NCBI GenBank assembly: GCA_027943335.1 | Contig: BSBK01001162.1 | Span: forward strand, 372,001 to 436,000 | Direction of reading: 5' to 3' | From: Chamaecyparis obtusa | Taxonomy: Eukaryota > Streptophyta > Pinopsida > Cupressales > Cupressaceae | DNA: 64,000 nt | Shown: positions 1-12,309 of the stretch, piece by piece | Position numbering within the stretch: position 1 is the stretch's first letter | Layout of the letters: each line of letters starts with the position of its first letter | Notes under the pieces: model-generated | Database searches by the model: none | What the model was told of the DNA's origin: nothing | What the model saw: only the letters and a program-made list of their open reading frames with translations | Made by a program: the position numbers and the translations under genes

Positions 1-5
1 GATAT

Positions 6-236
6 ATTTCAAGCTTTAGTGAGACTTCATACCACACGGTGTTCCTAAATTACGTTCAATGCATTATTTACGCTTGTATTGGTGGGAAAACTCTTGAAAA
101 TGCACAAAAGAGATTGTATTCAATCATGTTGTTTATATGACACATGTAGTTTACCTCCAACTTAAATCAGTGTTGCGTACAAATCTGTGGACGGTGTGTG
201 GTATGAAGCCTCACTGAATCTTGAAAATGATAATTA
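6..236. repeat. Foldback (inverted-repeat) element
   Basis: Two arms of about 33 bp face each other, at about 6-38 and 201-236. The left arm contains AGTGAGACTTCATACCACAC and the right arm contains its near-perfect reverse complement, GTGTGGTATGAAGCCTCACT, with one mismatch in that core. About 160 bp of unrelated AT-rich sequence separates them. This could be a MITE, a hairpin-forming non-coding locus, or a transposon end cut off by the window edge. I saw no target duplication. Confidence 0.6.
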
Positions 237-2812
237 TTATGATGCTGAGGTATGGTGTGGTAAGCACAAGTATAGTTTCTCGCAAGCTGCTATTGGTATA
301 GTTTGTTTTTTTCAATAGTTGAAGAATCCATCTTCTCCTATACTTACACGTATGTATACATTTTGGGCTTGGCTTTAATGTCATGTAAATTTGAGTGAAA
401 TGGTAATAATATTTAAGAGCAAAAAGTATGGCATTTTAAACAAGTATGCATATACATTATATAATAGGAGTAGTGATATATTTTAATGGCAACACTTAAT
501 GAGAAGGATGCCTATATAACAGGAAGAGTGATATATTTTAATGGCAGTGGACATAGAAATTGCAGTGAAACTCTGTAATTTATTATTGTAAGTGAACATA
601 GAAATTACAGTGTAAGTAGTAGGATGATTGTAAGTGGACATAGAAATTGCAGTGAAACTCTATAATTTATTATGGCTCAGTGTTGTATCCATAGTCAATG
701 TCTATTTAAACTTTAGGATGATACTTATATGATGGCTTAAGTAAATTGTTCTTACCTTGAGACTAGTACACCATGGGATTAGAGGATGGTTGTTATAATA
801 GAAAATGTGTGTCTATGGGATACTTTTATATTTTTTATTAAATGATGATACATATGTGTTTCTTCCTTTTACAACATTTTATATTCTGATACTTATATCT
901 TGAATTGTCAAATGACCAATGAGTGATAATTTCAAAAGTGTATCATAATTAAAGGCATGTGAATTCATATTGTACTTAATCTGAATGCCACTGCGTAATG
1001 TTTTTACTTATGATATTTCGAGACTTTTAAGAAAATTTTACATCTTTTCATCAAATGACCCAAAAACATCAAGAATCGTCATATATGGTCACTAATAGCC
1101 AACTTTCAAAAGAATATGAATGAATGAAAACATACATAAGTGGATGAACATAAATAATGAAGGTACCAAAAATTGCCTTAAGTATTGAAGTGTTGACCTG
1201 AGGTTCAATCCAGTATGCTCTTGTATGATCCAAAACCTGCAAGGAAGGAAAAGATGGGGTTAGATCCAAAGGATCTAAGCAATGTCTAGCACCCTATTAC
1301 TGATCCTCATCTACAATTATGCATGTGCATAGTCAAGCCATACACAGACTCAACAACATGGTAGCATTAATCCAATAATAGAAAATACATTACAAATGCC
1401 AAGCTCACGGTCTCAATGAAATAAACAATGTATAAAACAATATATGGTGCACAACAACAACAAGCATGCAATGACAACAATAACATTGCATGATGCCCGA
1501 GCTCAAATTCAAAATAGTAAATGTATTAATGTATGATCTAATAGTAGCAACCTCATTGATCATTACCTTTGACTCCTCCATCATTATAGAAGAGATAACT
1601 ACCTACAACTATATTTCATAATTCCTCCTTTGAAGTCATAGGTTAGTTTTACTATTGGAAAATGAGTTGATAGGAGTTTCGAATAGATTTGAATAAAAAC
1701 TAAGAGTATTAAATTTTATTTGTTCCTATTGTGATTTCAGAGGATAAGAAGGCTAAGACTTTTTTAGTGGATCAAGGTTGTGTATATAGCTTGTAAGTTT
1801 ATACATTTGCACTTTTTTTGTTTGAGGCTTAATTATGCTAGTTTTTAAACAGAAAGATTTTTCTTTCTTATTTCAAATTCATTCCTTCATATGCCATACC
1901 TAATGCATAGTGAATTCATAGGAGTTTCAAATAGATTTGAAGAAAAAATAAGAGCATTCAATTTTAACTATTCTTATTGTGAATTCAAGGGAGAAGAAGG
2001 CTAAGATATTTACAGCTGATCTTGTGTGGGCAAGGTATGAAATTTATTCTTGTCACAATCTAAAACTGTTTGGAGTTGATTTCAGCTCTTCATCATAGAA
2101 AGAGATCTATAATTTACAGATCATTGTGACAAGTATTTTTAATTCAAATTTATGACTAAGTGTTACAACTAAGAAATGTAAATTAGGTTGACTTCCAAAC
2201 ACCATAGACAACTTTAGCAGATCATGTTTGATGAAAATGATAATGAAATTTGGCATGTGCGGGTAAAGGAATCATGCGGTCATCATTTTGTTTGGGCTAT
2301 GGTTTTCATGTATAGTATTGTAAAAAAATTTATCCTTAAACTAAACCTGTCCTTTCTAGTGTCCAGATTATTGATGCTTCTATTGGTATTAATTTGGATG
2401 CTAGTTCTCGTGCTCTTTGGTGCCTTTCCATGCTTTATTTGGTGTTGAGTTTTTAACTTGCTAACCTCCTTGTTATGTTAGCGTCCTCTTTGATTTCGGA
2501 TGCTATATTTTCCCGAGTTTGGTTGGTGCCTTACTTTCCCCTCTTTGGTTCCATGCTTGCTTACATTAAGAGTTTATTTTGTCTCTGATTAGGGCACTAT
2601 TTCTTCTTGACTGTATTCTTTTGGGGTTTGATTATTGTAGTTGTTTATTTTTTCTTTGAATCATAGTTTACAATTACGTTTGATGCAATATTTGTGTGAA
2701 GAACAAGAACAAAATGGTGAACGAGTGTATTTGACAAAGATAAACATCACACATTTTGTTGGGTTGATTGGGTTGGTCTGGTACCATTTACATGGCTTGG
2801 CCAAATATTAAA
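237..2812. other. Intergenic AT-rich DNA, no gene seen
   Basis: No coding sequence is supported here; the short ORFs have no recognisable domain. Between 470 and 680 there are short dispersed direct repeats: GTGATATATTTTAATGGCA occurs twice and variants of GGACATAGAAATTGCAGTG three times, the remains of a local duplication. Around 1665-1740 and 1915-1990 a segment starting AGGAGTTTC is repeated about 250 bp apart. Confidence 0.5.
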
Positions 2813-3575
2813 CAGTGAGCTCATGAACAATGCCAGTATTAAATAGTGAGCTCATGAACAATGTATGATGCCTTAGCTTGCAGCCTGCGAGCCATCAAGA
2901 CATTTCCTCATGAAATGATCATAAATGGGGAGTACCACATAGTGAATATCAATAGAAAAACAAATAAAGAGAGATCAAACACTTCACACAATGCCTTGAA
3001 GGTAATAGAAACGATGCCCTAGCTCTCAAAGCTTGCAGGTCATCAAGCATTCCAAATGAAAAGATGTAAACAATGCTAGTATTAAAAAGTGAGCTCATGA
3101 ACAATGTATGATGCCCTAGCTTGCAGCCCGCGAGCCATCAAGACATTTCCTCATGAAATGATCATAAACGGGGAGTACCACATAGTGAATATCAACAACA
3201 AAACAAATAAAAAGAGATCAAACACTTCACACAATGCCTTGAAGGTAATAGCAACGATGCCCTAGCTCTCAAACCTCACGGGTCATCAAGCATTCCAAAT
3301 GAAAAGATGTAAACAATGCTAGTATTCAATAGTGAGCTCATATACAATGTACGATGCCCTAGCTTGCAGCCCGCGAGCCACCAAGACATTTCCTCATGAA
3401 ATGATCATAAACAGGGAGTACCACATAGTGAATATCAACACCAAAACAAATAAAGAGAGATCAAACACTTCACACAATGCCTTGAAGGTAATAGCAATGA
3501 TGCCCTAGCTCTCAAAGCTCACGGGTCATCGAGCATTCCAAATGCTAAGATGTAAACAATGCCACTATTAACAGT
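2813..3575. repeat. Tandem repeat, 243-bp unit, about three copies
   Basis: The landmark GAGCTCAT recurs at 2848, 3091 and 3334, giving a constant 243-bp period. Each unit continues with GATGCCCTAGCTTGCAGCC, a CACATAGTGAATATCAA block, and a second internal GATGCCCTAGCTCTCAAA block. Copies differ by scattered substitutions. The array starts with a partial unit near 2813 and fades near 3575. No coding frame runs through it. It looks like a short satellite or minisatellite. Confidence 0.85.
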
Positions 3576-4960
3576 CATATTGTGCCATTAAATCAACAAA
3601 TTCCATCAAAATGAAATTGAGTTAATGAGAAGACAAAGCTCAAATGCCTACCTCAAGTGCCAGTGCCCTCTTCCCACATGGTGTCGACCTCTTTGCACAT
3701 GCCAAACTCAAATACCCTCTTCACGCCAGGCAAAAGTGCAGTGCCATCTTCGCGGTAGCTCTTCGAATTCACAAAAAATACAAATGACACTTTCTTTTTC
3801 TTTTTTTTGTTTATAACCAAATGGGTGTCGCAATTACGACGTCATCATCGCTATTATGACACCGTCGGGGGCACTTGCAAAAAAAATACAAAAAATGAAA
3901 ACAAATTGTAGTGGCATTGAAATTTGACCCCAAATGTTGTAGTGATATTACCCTATACTCCTTTAAAACCCCCTCCCAATACACAACCTGAACTAAAAAC
4001 CACTCTATTTTTGGCCAAATATTATATGTATCCATTTTTTCTTTAGCATTTTTCATACCTCTTATCTTCAAATCATTTTATCCATTCAAAGCATTTTAAC
4101 TCAGTTGGATCCTTTTAAACTTTTAGAAAACTTTAAATTTGAATTATCTTTAGTAGTCATTCCCTTTGTCACCCCTCGCAGGTCATCACTAATCTTTTGT
4201 ATTTTATCAGGTAGGGAAATAACTTGACAAAGGTTGAATCTATAAAAGTTTTCTTGGAAATTTCAACCCACAAGTGGTCAAAACTTATATCAAAAAATTT
4301 TCCATAGGTCATTATGAGATTTATGTGATTTGATCCAAAAGAGTATTGTTTTTCTCAAAAGAAAACCATACGTGTCATCATAACATTTGAAAAGTTCTTA
4401 ATAACCAAATTTTCCTTGGTTCCTATATATTTTGATGTTTCATGAGTGCCAAAAAGAGGGGCCGCAAAATAGCGAAGTCATCATTGTTTTGTAGGGTATG
4501 AAATAGATGGTTGTGATATAGAGAAATGTCACTATTTCACAAGTGAGTTTTAAGGACATTGCGAAGTGGAAAAAAAAACTATTTCATCAAGGTAGTTGTG
4601 ACCATTTGCCAAATGAAAAAATCTTGTTTCCATTTCAGAAGCAAAAACATAGACTTGTGATATGATGAAGGGGAAATTAAAGTAAAATGACCGTCACTTT
4701 GCTGTGATGAAAAAATACACATTTGGATTCATGAAGTAAATTAAATTTTGATAAGCTCAGAATTATGAAAGATGGTACATGGAGTAAATGTACACAAATG
4801 ACAATTTGAGTTTTTGAAATATTTTTGAGAAAGGAGTAGAGAAAGTGCAGATAACTTGGACGAGCTTGGACATGAGTTGCAAAACTTCATAAATTTCATA
4901 GGTAGGAGTTAACTAGTAAGTTTAAACTTCTCTCAAAGTTTGAAATATTTCAATTTATAT
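3576..4960. other. Intergenic DNA, no gene seen
   Basis: This stretch is AT-rich, with short ORFs that have no recognisable family. The minus-strand ORF at 3811-4071 is low-complexity and I do not believe it is coding. I saw nothing else. Confidence 0.4.
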
Positions 4961-5771
4961 ATGCCTAAAAAGAAGGAAGTCATAGAAACTGTGGATAAGG
5001 GTAAAAATAAAGAAGAATAACCCAAGGTTCCTATGTATAAAACTTTATTAGACGTGTTACTGGGGTCAGAGGATATTGGTGCTAAGAATGCATTTTATGA
5101 TATATGGGGAGAGTGTAGCAATGCAAAAATTCCAATCCCAGGTCAAATATTGTTCTAGTATTTCTATAGTAATAGGGATGAGGGTGTTTTGAGGGAAAAT
5201 ACATGAAATTTGGACTTAGCTAAAGCCATAGTTCCCAATGCATTTGTAGACATTGAATTTATTGATTTATTAGCACATAATTGTAAAAAGAAAACTAGAA
5301 TAGTGAGAGGGATTGATGTTAACCCTATTCTAGTTGTTATGAAGTCATGTATAATAGTGTTTTGGGTTAAACAAGTAGGCTCTGACAAAGATTGATAGAG
5401 AGAAGTATCCGGTTGATTACTAGCAGTTGGTAAAATCTTTCAGCCTGATGGAAGTGGCATACTTTAGAGAGAGGGGGACGAATAATAGGACTATACCCAT
5501 TTTGAGGATTGCACCATTTTCTACTTAAGGATTCATGAATTGTTTCTAGAAGAATTATAATGGCTGATGCCAAGTGTGTGATGAGGATGCCAAACCCAAA
5601 ATTCCTATTCATTTAATGTTTATGTTCATGAGGATACAAAACCCTAATGTCAACTTGGAGATCAATAATGTCAGTGAACTTGAAAAGCTTATACACAACC
5701 AGTTGGTAGACTGGAAACAAAAAAGAGATTTCAAACATTATTCTTTATTGGGTCACTTGATTTTGTTCTAG
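4961..5771 (+). pseudogene. Decayed protein-coding relic of unknown family
   Basis: An ATG at 4961 opens a frame beginning MPKKKEVIETVDKGKN. The frame reads through three in-frame stops (after about residues 19, 66 and 85) to 5395. Its amino-acid composition is ordinary, and the reading KTLLDVLLGSEDIGAKNAFY then LDLAKAIVPNAFVDIEFIDL looks protein-like. After 5395 the coding signal moves to another frame, with a further open stretch at 5574-5771 (KIPIHLMFMFMRIQNPNVN). I do not recognise the family. It could be an old plant gene copy or an unfamiliar mobile-element ORF. The frameshift and stops make a working gene unlikely. Confidence 0.4.
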
Positions 5772-5947
5772 AATGGTAATTCTTTCAGATATAGTGTGAT
5801 ATTGACTACTATAGACAATCAAGGAAATATGCTTCTTGTCCAACTATGGTGCTGCATATGGGACATAGATAATGTGGACTACAATTTTAGGATGTTTTGG
5901 GGCTTATTTGTTATCTGGATATTTAGAACATTGGGATGTCAAGATGA

Positions 5948-7264
5948 TGTTAATATTATTTAGAACAATAGAGAGGGGGGTTGAATCAGTTGTTCTCAGG
6001 TCTAGATGTACCAATTGAACTTTTAAACACTTCAACAATCTCTGATCTAATCACCAACACAACTCGGTCTCTAAAGTATATATACCAGAAACATATAACA
6101 TGCAGTCCATTGTCCAAATGTAATTAAATTTTAGAATATAGAAACAAACACATCAAAACATTCACACAAGTATAACACCAAGATTTATAGTAGAAACCCA
6201 ACTTGGGAAAAACTACTTTGTAACATGTTACTGATATTTTCACTCTTCTGAAGTGAGCTATGTGAAAAGCCAACCTTGTTAAAGGTTTATAAACACACTG
6301 CTAGTTGTCACCTTTGCAAATAATAGATCCAATTCGCACATATATGTTGATTTACTGACTGAGTTTCATTTCCATCCCCATCACTAATCTACTTGAAATT
6401 CGCTTCAAGAAATCACAACTCTAATCAACTCCTTCACCTTCATCCTTCTGCTTAGACTTATCAGTCAATAACATCAAAAACTTCAACATACTATGTAACC
6501 TCACAATTAGGTTTTCCTTTATACCTCTTCACTTAGGTAGATCCGTATTTTTTTGCTTAATCTCCTCCGTAGATCTTAGGTTTAGGTCAGATTCATCGAA
6601 TCCTTCCAACATTTAAGTTCTTCATCCTTCCTTCTAGATACATCTTTAAACTTCTCATTGAATCCATAATAAAATGATTTACCATGCATTAAATTCTCCA
6701 TACAATCAATTAATAAAGTCAACACAATTTAAATAACCCAAGAATTCAACTATGTCGGCTGAGAATTTGAATTCTTTCTCCAAATGTAAATTACTGACAC
6801 TCGGTTAATACTGTGTTCATCTCCTCAATCATCACTGTGTAACCGTCATCTCTACAAACTGTCTTCCTTGGCTAACACTCTCTTGCTCGGTAATTTCCTG
6901 TCGTTCAACATAAAATGATGTTCTGTCAACACTAAGTTTACTTGGCATATACTAGCGCTCGGTCAACACTAACATCACTCGGCTTAAACTAGATTTCTTC
7001 ACTTTTTCACGGTTAAGCCTACTTCTTCAGTCTTTCTTCATACTTAGATAAATAATACATTATGTTATCAATGTGCCAAATAATCAAGTACCCATTGAAG
7101 TATCAAATAACTCAACCTTTCCTTAGGTTCTCTTGTTATCTCCCTTTCCCTAATCCTTTTCATCAATCAATAGACATAGTACTTTCTTAGATAGAAACTA
7201 TCTTACCAGTTAAGGTTTGACATCAATGCCAATACAATAATTGTTTCAATTGCAGTTTCCAACA
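5948..7264 (-). repeat. 3' LTR of the truncated copia element
   Basis: On the plus strand it begins TGTTAATATT and ends CAGTTTCCAACA, giving TGTT...AACA inverted ends, directly next to the polypurine tract. The far edge at 5948 is chosen from the TGTT terminus. The matching 5' LTR is not in the window, so the boundary cannot be checked by alignment and no target duplication can be tested. Confidence 0.6.
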
Positions 7265-7752
7265 ATCTCCCTCTTCGGCATTGATGGCAACACCACATGA
7301 ATAATACATGATTTACCAACCAATCCAAAAGTATCAGTGCATCAGGAAGATTTATAATATCCTTAGCTTCATTCTGATTCATAATAACTTAGCCGTTCTT
7401 GACCGTTCACACAGTTACTCCCTCTGAATCTTTTCTGTATCTTTCTCCCTCTGATTATCTGAATCTCTGAATCTTGGAACATATACCTCAATATTCTTTA
7501 TTTCTATTTTTTTATCTGAATCTCTCTCTCTGACAATAATGCCAAAGCAGTATCTAGCACTTACATCTTTCATATGTAAATGTCATATTGTCAGTTCAGT
7601 ATCAGTATTTCTCCCTCTATCATCTTTCTTATGATTGATTATCATCTTTGTTGTACTTTTCACAACTCTAGGCAGCTCCTAAAGTGTGACCTTTCCTACA
7701 TCAATTTGTCAAATATTCTGTGTAGCACATTTGATGTTGTGCTCCTAGTTGA

Positions 7753-8796
7753 CTAGGCAACCTCAGTTAGGGGAAGCACCCCTAATTTACCTCTAAGATA
7801 TTCATGAGCATCCTTAGGTAAAGCTTTTGTGAATATGTCCGCTAATTGTTCCTTTGTATTCACATATTCCATTCTCATTTCTTTATCTTGTACCAATTCC
7901 CTCAAGTAATGATACTTGATAGCAATATGTTTAGTCTTTTTGTGCATCACTAGATTCTTTGATATGTTGATAGAACTTGTGTTATCACATAAAATAACAA
8001 CTGGCTCAATGATTTCCTTTTTCATCCCTTTCAACAATTTCTTGATCCATACCAGATTTGAACAATTCATTGCAGGTGCTACATACTCAGCTTTTGTTGT
8101 AGATTGGGAAATGCAGTTTTGTTTCTTGCTTGTCCAGGAGACCAATCTCTTTCATAGAAAGAATGCTCCACCACTTGTACTTTTCCTATCATCAACATTT
8201 CCTGCCCAATCTACATCAGTGTAGACTCTTAGTTCAAATTTCTCATTCTTCTTGTAATACAATCCATAATCTTCTGTTCCTTTCAAATATCTTAGTATTC
8301 TTTTCATGGCCATCATATGATTTTCCTTAGGATTGGCAGAGAATCTTGCCACAATCCCAATTGCTAGGGCTATATCTGGTTTGCTGTGGACAACATATTG
8401 TAGCTTTCCAATCATGGATCTATACAGGGTTTGATTCACTTCAGCAGTATCATCAGTTTTAGATAGTTTCTTTCCAGTAGCCATAGGAGTACTTACTAGT
8501 CTAGAATCCTCCATACCAAAAGTTTTCAATATCTCTTTGACATATTTAGATTGTGTGATAAAGATACCTTTCTCCATTCGATAGACTTGCAAACCAACAA
8601 AGAATTTTATTTCACCAAACATAGACATCTCAAACTTGGTTTGCATCTCATTTGGAAGTTTCTGACATAGGGCATCTTGTCCTCCAAATATGTTATCATC
8701 CACAAAAATTTCAGCTAACAAAATCCCTTTACCTTCTTCAACTTTCATGTACAGATTACTGTTGTCATTTGTCCTTGTAAGTCCAATATTTATCAA
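7753..8796 (-). pseudogene. Copia polyprotein remnant: RT C-terminus and RNase H
   Basis: The minus-strand frame starts inside reverse transcriptase (INIGLTRTNDNSNLYMK). It passes the catalytic-loop region, where the usual YVDD reads FVDDN, then VSTPMATGKKLSKT, GKLQYVVHSKPDIALAIG and LRYLKGTEDYGL. RNase H follows: DVDWAGNVDDRKSTSGG, WTSKKQNCISQSTTKAEYV, ADIFTKALPKDAHEYLRGKLG. A single in-frame TGA (near 8151) separates the RT part from the rest of RNase H. The order and motifs are those of the end of a Ty1/copia pol. The upstream polyprotein is absent. Confidence 0.9.
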
Positions 8797-10459
8797 ATAC
8801 CAATAAACTTAAACCTAAAAAAAATTTAATTTTCAATTACCCTTATCCCTAATTCATAGCATACTTCATTTTCAATGGCACTTGTTTTGTAACATATCCC
8901 CCAAAGAGTGACCGCTAATCTGGGCTAGAGGCCTAATTAGCCCTACTTTGCAAAGCAACCCCTCTAAATTCTCTTCCAACTTCCCAACCACTTTCTTTAA
9001 CAGATTCTAATTATCACCAAACTAAACTTTCCATAGGTTTGGAGCATCCAAAGATTATAAATTTCAACAAGTTTGCAAATTTCAGTCCACTTGTTAGCCT
9101 ATTACTCAAGAAAATCAGACCTAGTGCCTCCTCTAATATGCTTGAACCTTGGTCACCTACTCTCTGACCTTTTGGAACCTTAAAAGGACATCTAAATCTA
9201 GAATTCCACTAGTTTATAGCATTTTCCTACCTTGGAATGAAGATATATTTACATTTTGGTGAACAAACCCTTGCCCCTCAAGGTTTACAAACTAATTCTA
9301 CAAAAATCCTTCTAACTCCCTTGTTTCTCAATGAAAATGCACCAAACCACCACCAAATCAAATTATACTCACTCTCATATCCTCCCATATAGATCTCCAA
9401 TCATGAGAATGTCATATAGAATCGTAGCTCTCATTGTAATGTGGAAAAATCAATAAAAATGATAGAAATCAACGAGTTTCTTTATTGATTCATTCTCAAA
9501 TTTTAACAACAAAGTGCCTCAATAATTGTGGAGGTTGTTTAATCCTTTTTACGTTAGTTACCAACAGTCCATAACCATATTTCAAATAGTTGGTTGTTGG
9601 ATTTCCCTTTATTTAATTATGACAACTTGACCTTTTACAAAATTGCAAAGCTGCTTTGACAACTTTTATAATTTGTGTTCATTGCTTACAAAACTTTGTC
9701 AAAACACCCTAACTAACTTCTAAACATTACAAATGGATAAAAATTGGTCCAAAAAACCTTATTACATCATGAAGATGTCATGGAAGGCATATTGACAACT
9801 TTTACCTCTATATGACAACATTGGCAGTTTCTTGTCAACTTTGCACTATGAGCTGAAAATGACTTCAAATACATAGACTGGTTTCAAAACCTTTAAAAAA
9901 CAGTCCTTAAGACCTTATTTAACATGAAACAAAATATGATTTGAAAGTTTGGCTTATAGGAGTATGATGACATATTGGGTACCCTCCACCACATAGCCTC
10001 ACTTTATTTCTACTCACTTATTCTTTTCCTTTCTTAGTTTATTTTTAGCCTATCATGCCTTTCTTTGAATTACACGCCTTTATCAATAATTTCATTTAAT
10101 TAATCTCCTTTTATCTCCTACATAATAAAATCTTTATATTCTTACTTAACTATATTTTATTTAAAAGTTTCAAAATCTTTTTAAATCCTTATAAACTTTA
10201 TTCAAATTCCAAACTCTCTTTTTTAAAGTTCTCTTAAAGTCACGTAGTTCTATAACTTTAATGAAAGAAAGTTTACTTATTTAAAAATATTAAGATTCTT
10301 TTTAATCAAATTTTTGTAAGGTGAATTATTTTGGATTATTAAAGTTTCCTAAAAGAAAAGAAGTTTTTAAAATCATATTCAAGACGAGGGTTTTTATTTT
10401 TATTTTTCACTTATTTAAGTTAAGGGGTATTTTTTTCGATATTTCAAATATTTGTAATT
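8797..10459. other. Intergenic AT-rich DNA, no gene seen
   Basis: The sequence is T- and A-rich with no recognisable coding frame, no clear terminal repeats and no RNA gene. It may be old decayed repeat sequence. Confidence 0.4.
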
Positions 10460-10666
10460 ATGTCTACTTTGATTCTAAAGATTAATTTAAATAGTTCTAA
10501 TGATCAATCATGGAAAACCCACATTTCATTTATTTTTCACTTCAAACACTTGTTAGATGTTGCTACAGATCCAAAATCAAAATCAACTTCCAATGGCACT
10601 TATGTCGAACAAGAAAAGTGGAAAGCTCAAAATGAAGAATCCCTTAAGCTAATTGGCAGGTTTTTT
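10460..10666 (+). pseudogene. Possible copia gag N-terminal fragment
   Basis: The frame reads MSTLILKINLNSSNDQSWKT and later EKWKAQNEESLKLIG. Spacing of the tryptophans and the charged segment recall the start of plant copia gag (a W near residue 19, then a WK... segment before the helical core). It stops where the gypsy-derived element's LTR begins at about 10667, as expected if that element had landed in it. I did not find a continuation beyond 15514, so this is weak. Confidence 0.25.
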
Positions 10667-11029
10667 AGCCATTCTAGAATATTTTGGATCGTTTCCACTT
10701 ACCAAGGCAGGTGAAAAATGTTTAAACACTCGAAACTAACATTTAAACATTAAGATTTTGAAAGACAAATGTATGGTGTGTGGACATTCGTGCAGTGCAG
10801 TCACGTCTAGACAAATCACACTCAAAAATGACAAATGACAAGAGAAACATGTGGCTCATGCAAAAGCGAGACTAGAGGATAGCTACTAACAAGGTTCGAG
10901 CATCCTCAAAGGGAAAAGGATGATGCAAGGGCTGAAATGGACCTACACAAAAGCTAGGGAATGGACACTAAAGTGGTTGCAAAAGCGTAGGAAAGACTAC
11001 AAAGACGGTATGCAATTTTCAACTCTACA
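10667..11029 (-). repeat. Left LTR of gypsy-derived element (3' LTR)
   Basis: About 363 bp, closely matching 15149-15514. Shared landmarks are AGCCATTCTAGAA at the left edge, CTCAAAAATGACAAATG in the middle, and GGAAAAGGATGATGCAAGGG followed by ACTCTACA at the right edge. Substitutions are numerous, so the insertion is old. Confidence 0.75.
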
Positions 11030-12309
11030 TTTTCCCCCACTTTATTAGGCTTATGAATCCAAATGAATATGCATGCTAAAGAAAATCTACTAAAAAAGAA
11101 TAACATCATGATGCCAAAAGGATATTGTAGAGGAAGAAAATATTTCTTTGAACCAAGGAAGCATGCCCCCAGAGTGAAGACCTACAAAATAGATACATTA
11201 GAGAAAAAAAGTTGCACAAGACAACAAGATTAGAACATGAAAGCCACAAATCCATGGGGTTAGAAAAAAATTAAACATATAGCTACAATGATAAGAACAC
11301 ACAAAAAATAAACTAAAAGTTTTGGGTCAAAAAAGTTAAAAAGGCCTCAATGAAAAGTTTGTCTCGATACAATGCGTTGTACCCAAAATACAAGAAACAA
11401 CACATAAATGAATTCGAAACAAGGAGAGAAGATTTTGAGGACTAATTGCTTCGAGGAAGAATGCACCCAAAAGAAAGGGAAGCAACCAATTTTGAAGAGA
11501 CATGCATGACTAGGCAGTAGCTTGTTCAGTCACTATGGGTCATGTAGATGTTATAAATCATGAGATAGAGATCACTGAGGTTATGTTGGTATGGGTAGAA
11601 AATTGTGCTATGCTAGATAGAAACACAATAGGGTGAATATCAATGTGTGTCGATGCAAGTAGAAAAAGCTAGACAGATGCATGATAGGGAAGATTTAGAT
11701 GGTGCATTGATTTGAGTATAAAAATCTAGATAGTCACATAATAGGGCGACTTAAAAAATGTGTTGATATGAGCAGCCATCGCTAGATTGTTGTGTGGCGA
11801 GACAACTTAGATCACGTTGGTACGCGTAGCAAAAGATATATAGGTGTATGATAGGGTGACATTGGATAATTCCAATATGCATAGAAAAAGCTAGATAGGC
11901 ATACAATATGGAAAGATTAGATAAGCTAGTGGATTAGCCCCCACAAAGGAAGGTAAGATAAGATAAGAGTCAAGGAGATTCAAGAACCTCACGAGAGAAT
12001 GCTAAGAATGTAGAGAGGATAGGTTAGAGATGAGATTTGATATCACTTGTCATACAACAAGGAGGAGGAGGAGGAGGTTATCGATAGATGAATGATTGTT
12101 GACACCCAATTCATGAAGTTGTTATATTTTATCTAACAAGTCCTTACATTCACTAGTGAAATGACCTAGCACTTGCTAATATACACAGAAAGAAGGTTTG
12201 GAGAGAACTTTGACTGCTCACTAGAAGACATAGACATGTTAGATGATGGAGGAGAGTTTGAAGATAGAGGAGAAGACTTGTAAAATAAACCTCTCATAAA
12301 AGAACGTCA

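Larger units (their letters stand above)
5948..8796 (-). mobile_element. Ty1/copia retrotransposon, 3' part only
   Basis: On the minus strand this reads RT C-terminus, RNase H, 3' untranslated region, polypurine tract and LTR. The LTR is preceded on the minus strand by CCGAAGAGGGAGAT, a good polypurine tract, at about 7264-7280. The 5' half (LTR, gag, protease, integrase and most of RT) is missing. Homology stops abruptly at about 8796, where AT-rich unrelated DNA starts. The element is therefore truncated and cannot move by itself. Confidence 0.85.

Noticed and set aside
2813..3575. Repeat array considered as CRISPR-like
   Set aside because: Units are 243-bp tandem copies without unique spacers, in plant nuclear DNA.
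7916..8330. Plus-strand ORFs over the copia RT/RNase H
   Set aside because: Antisense shadows of the minus-strand polyprotein.
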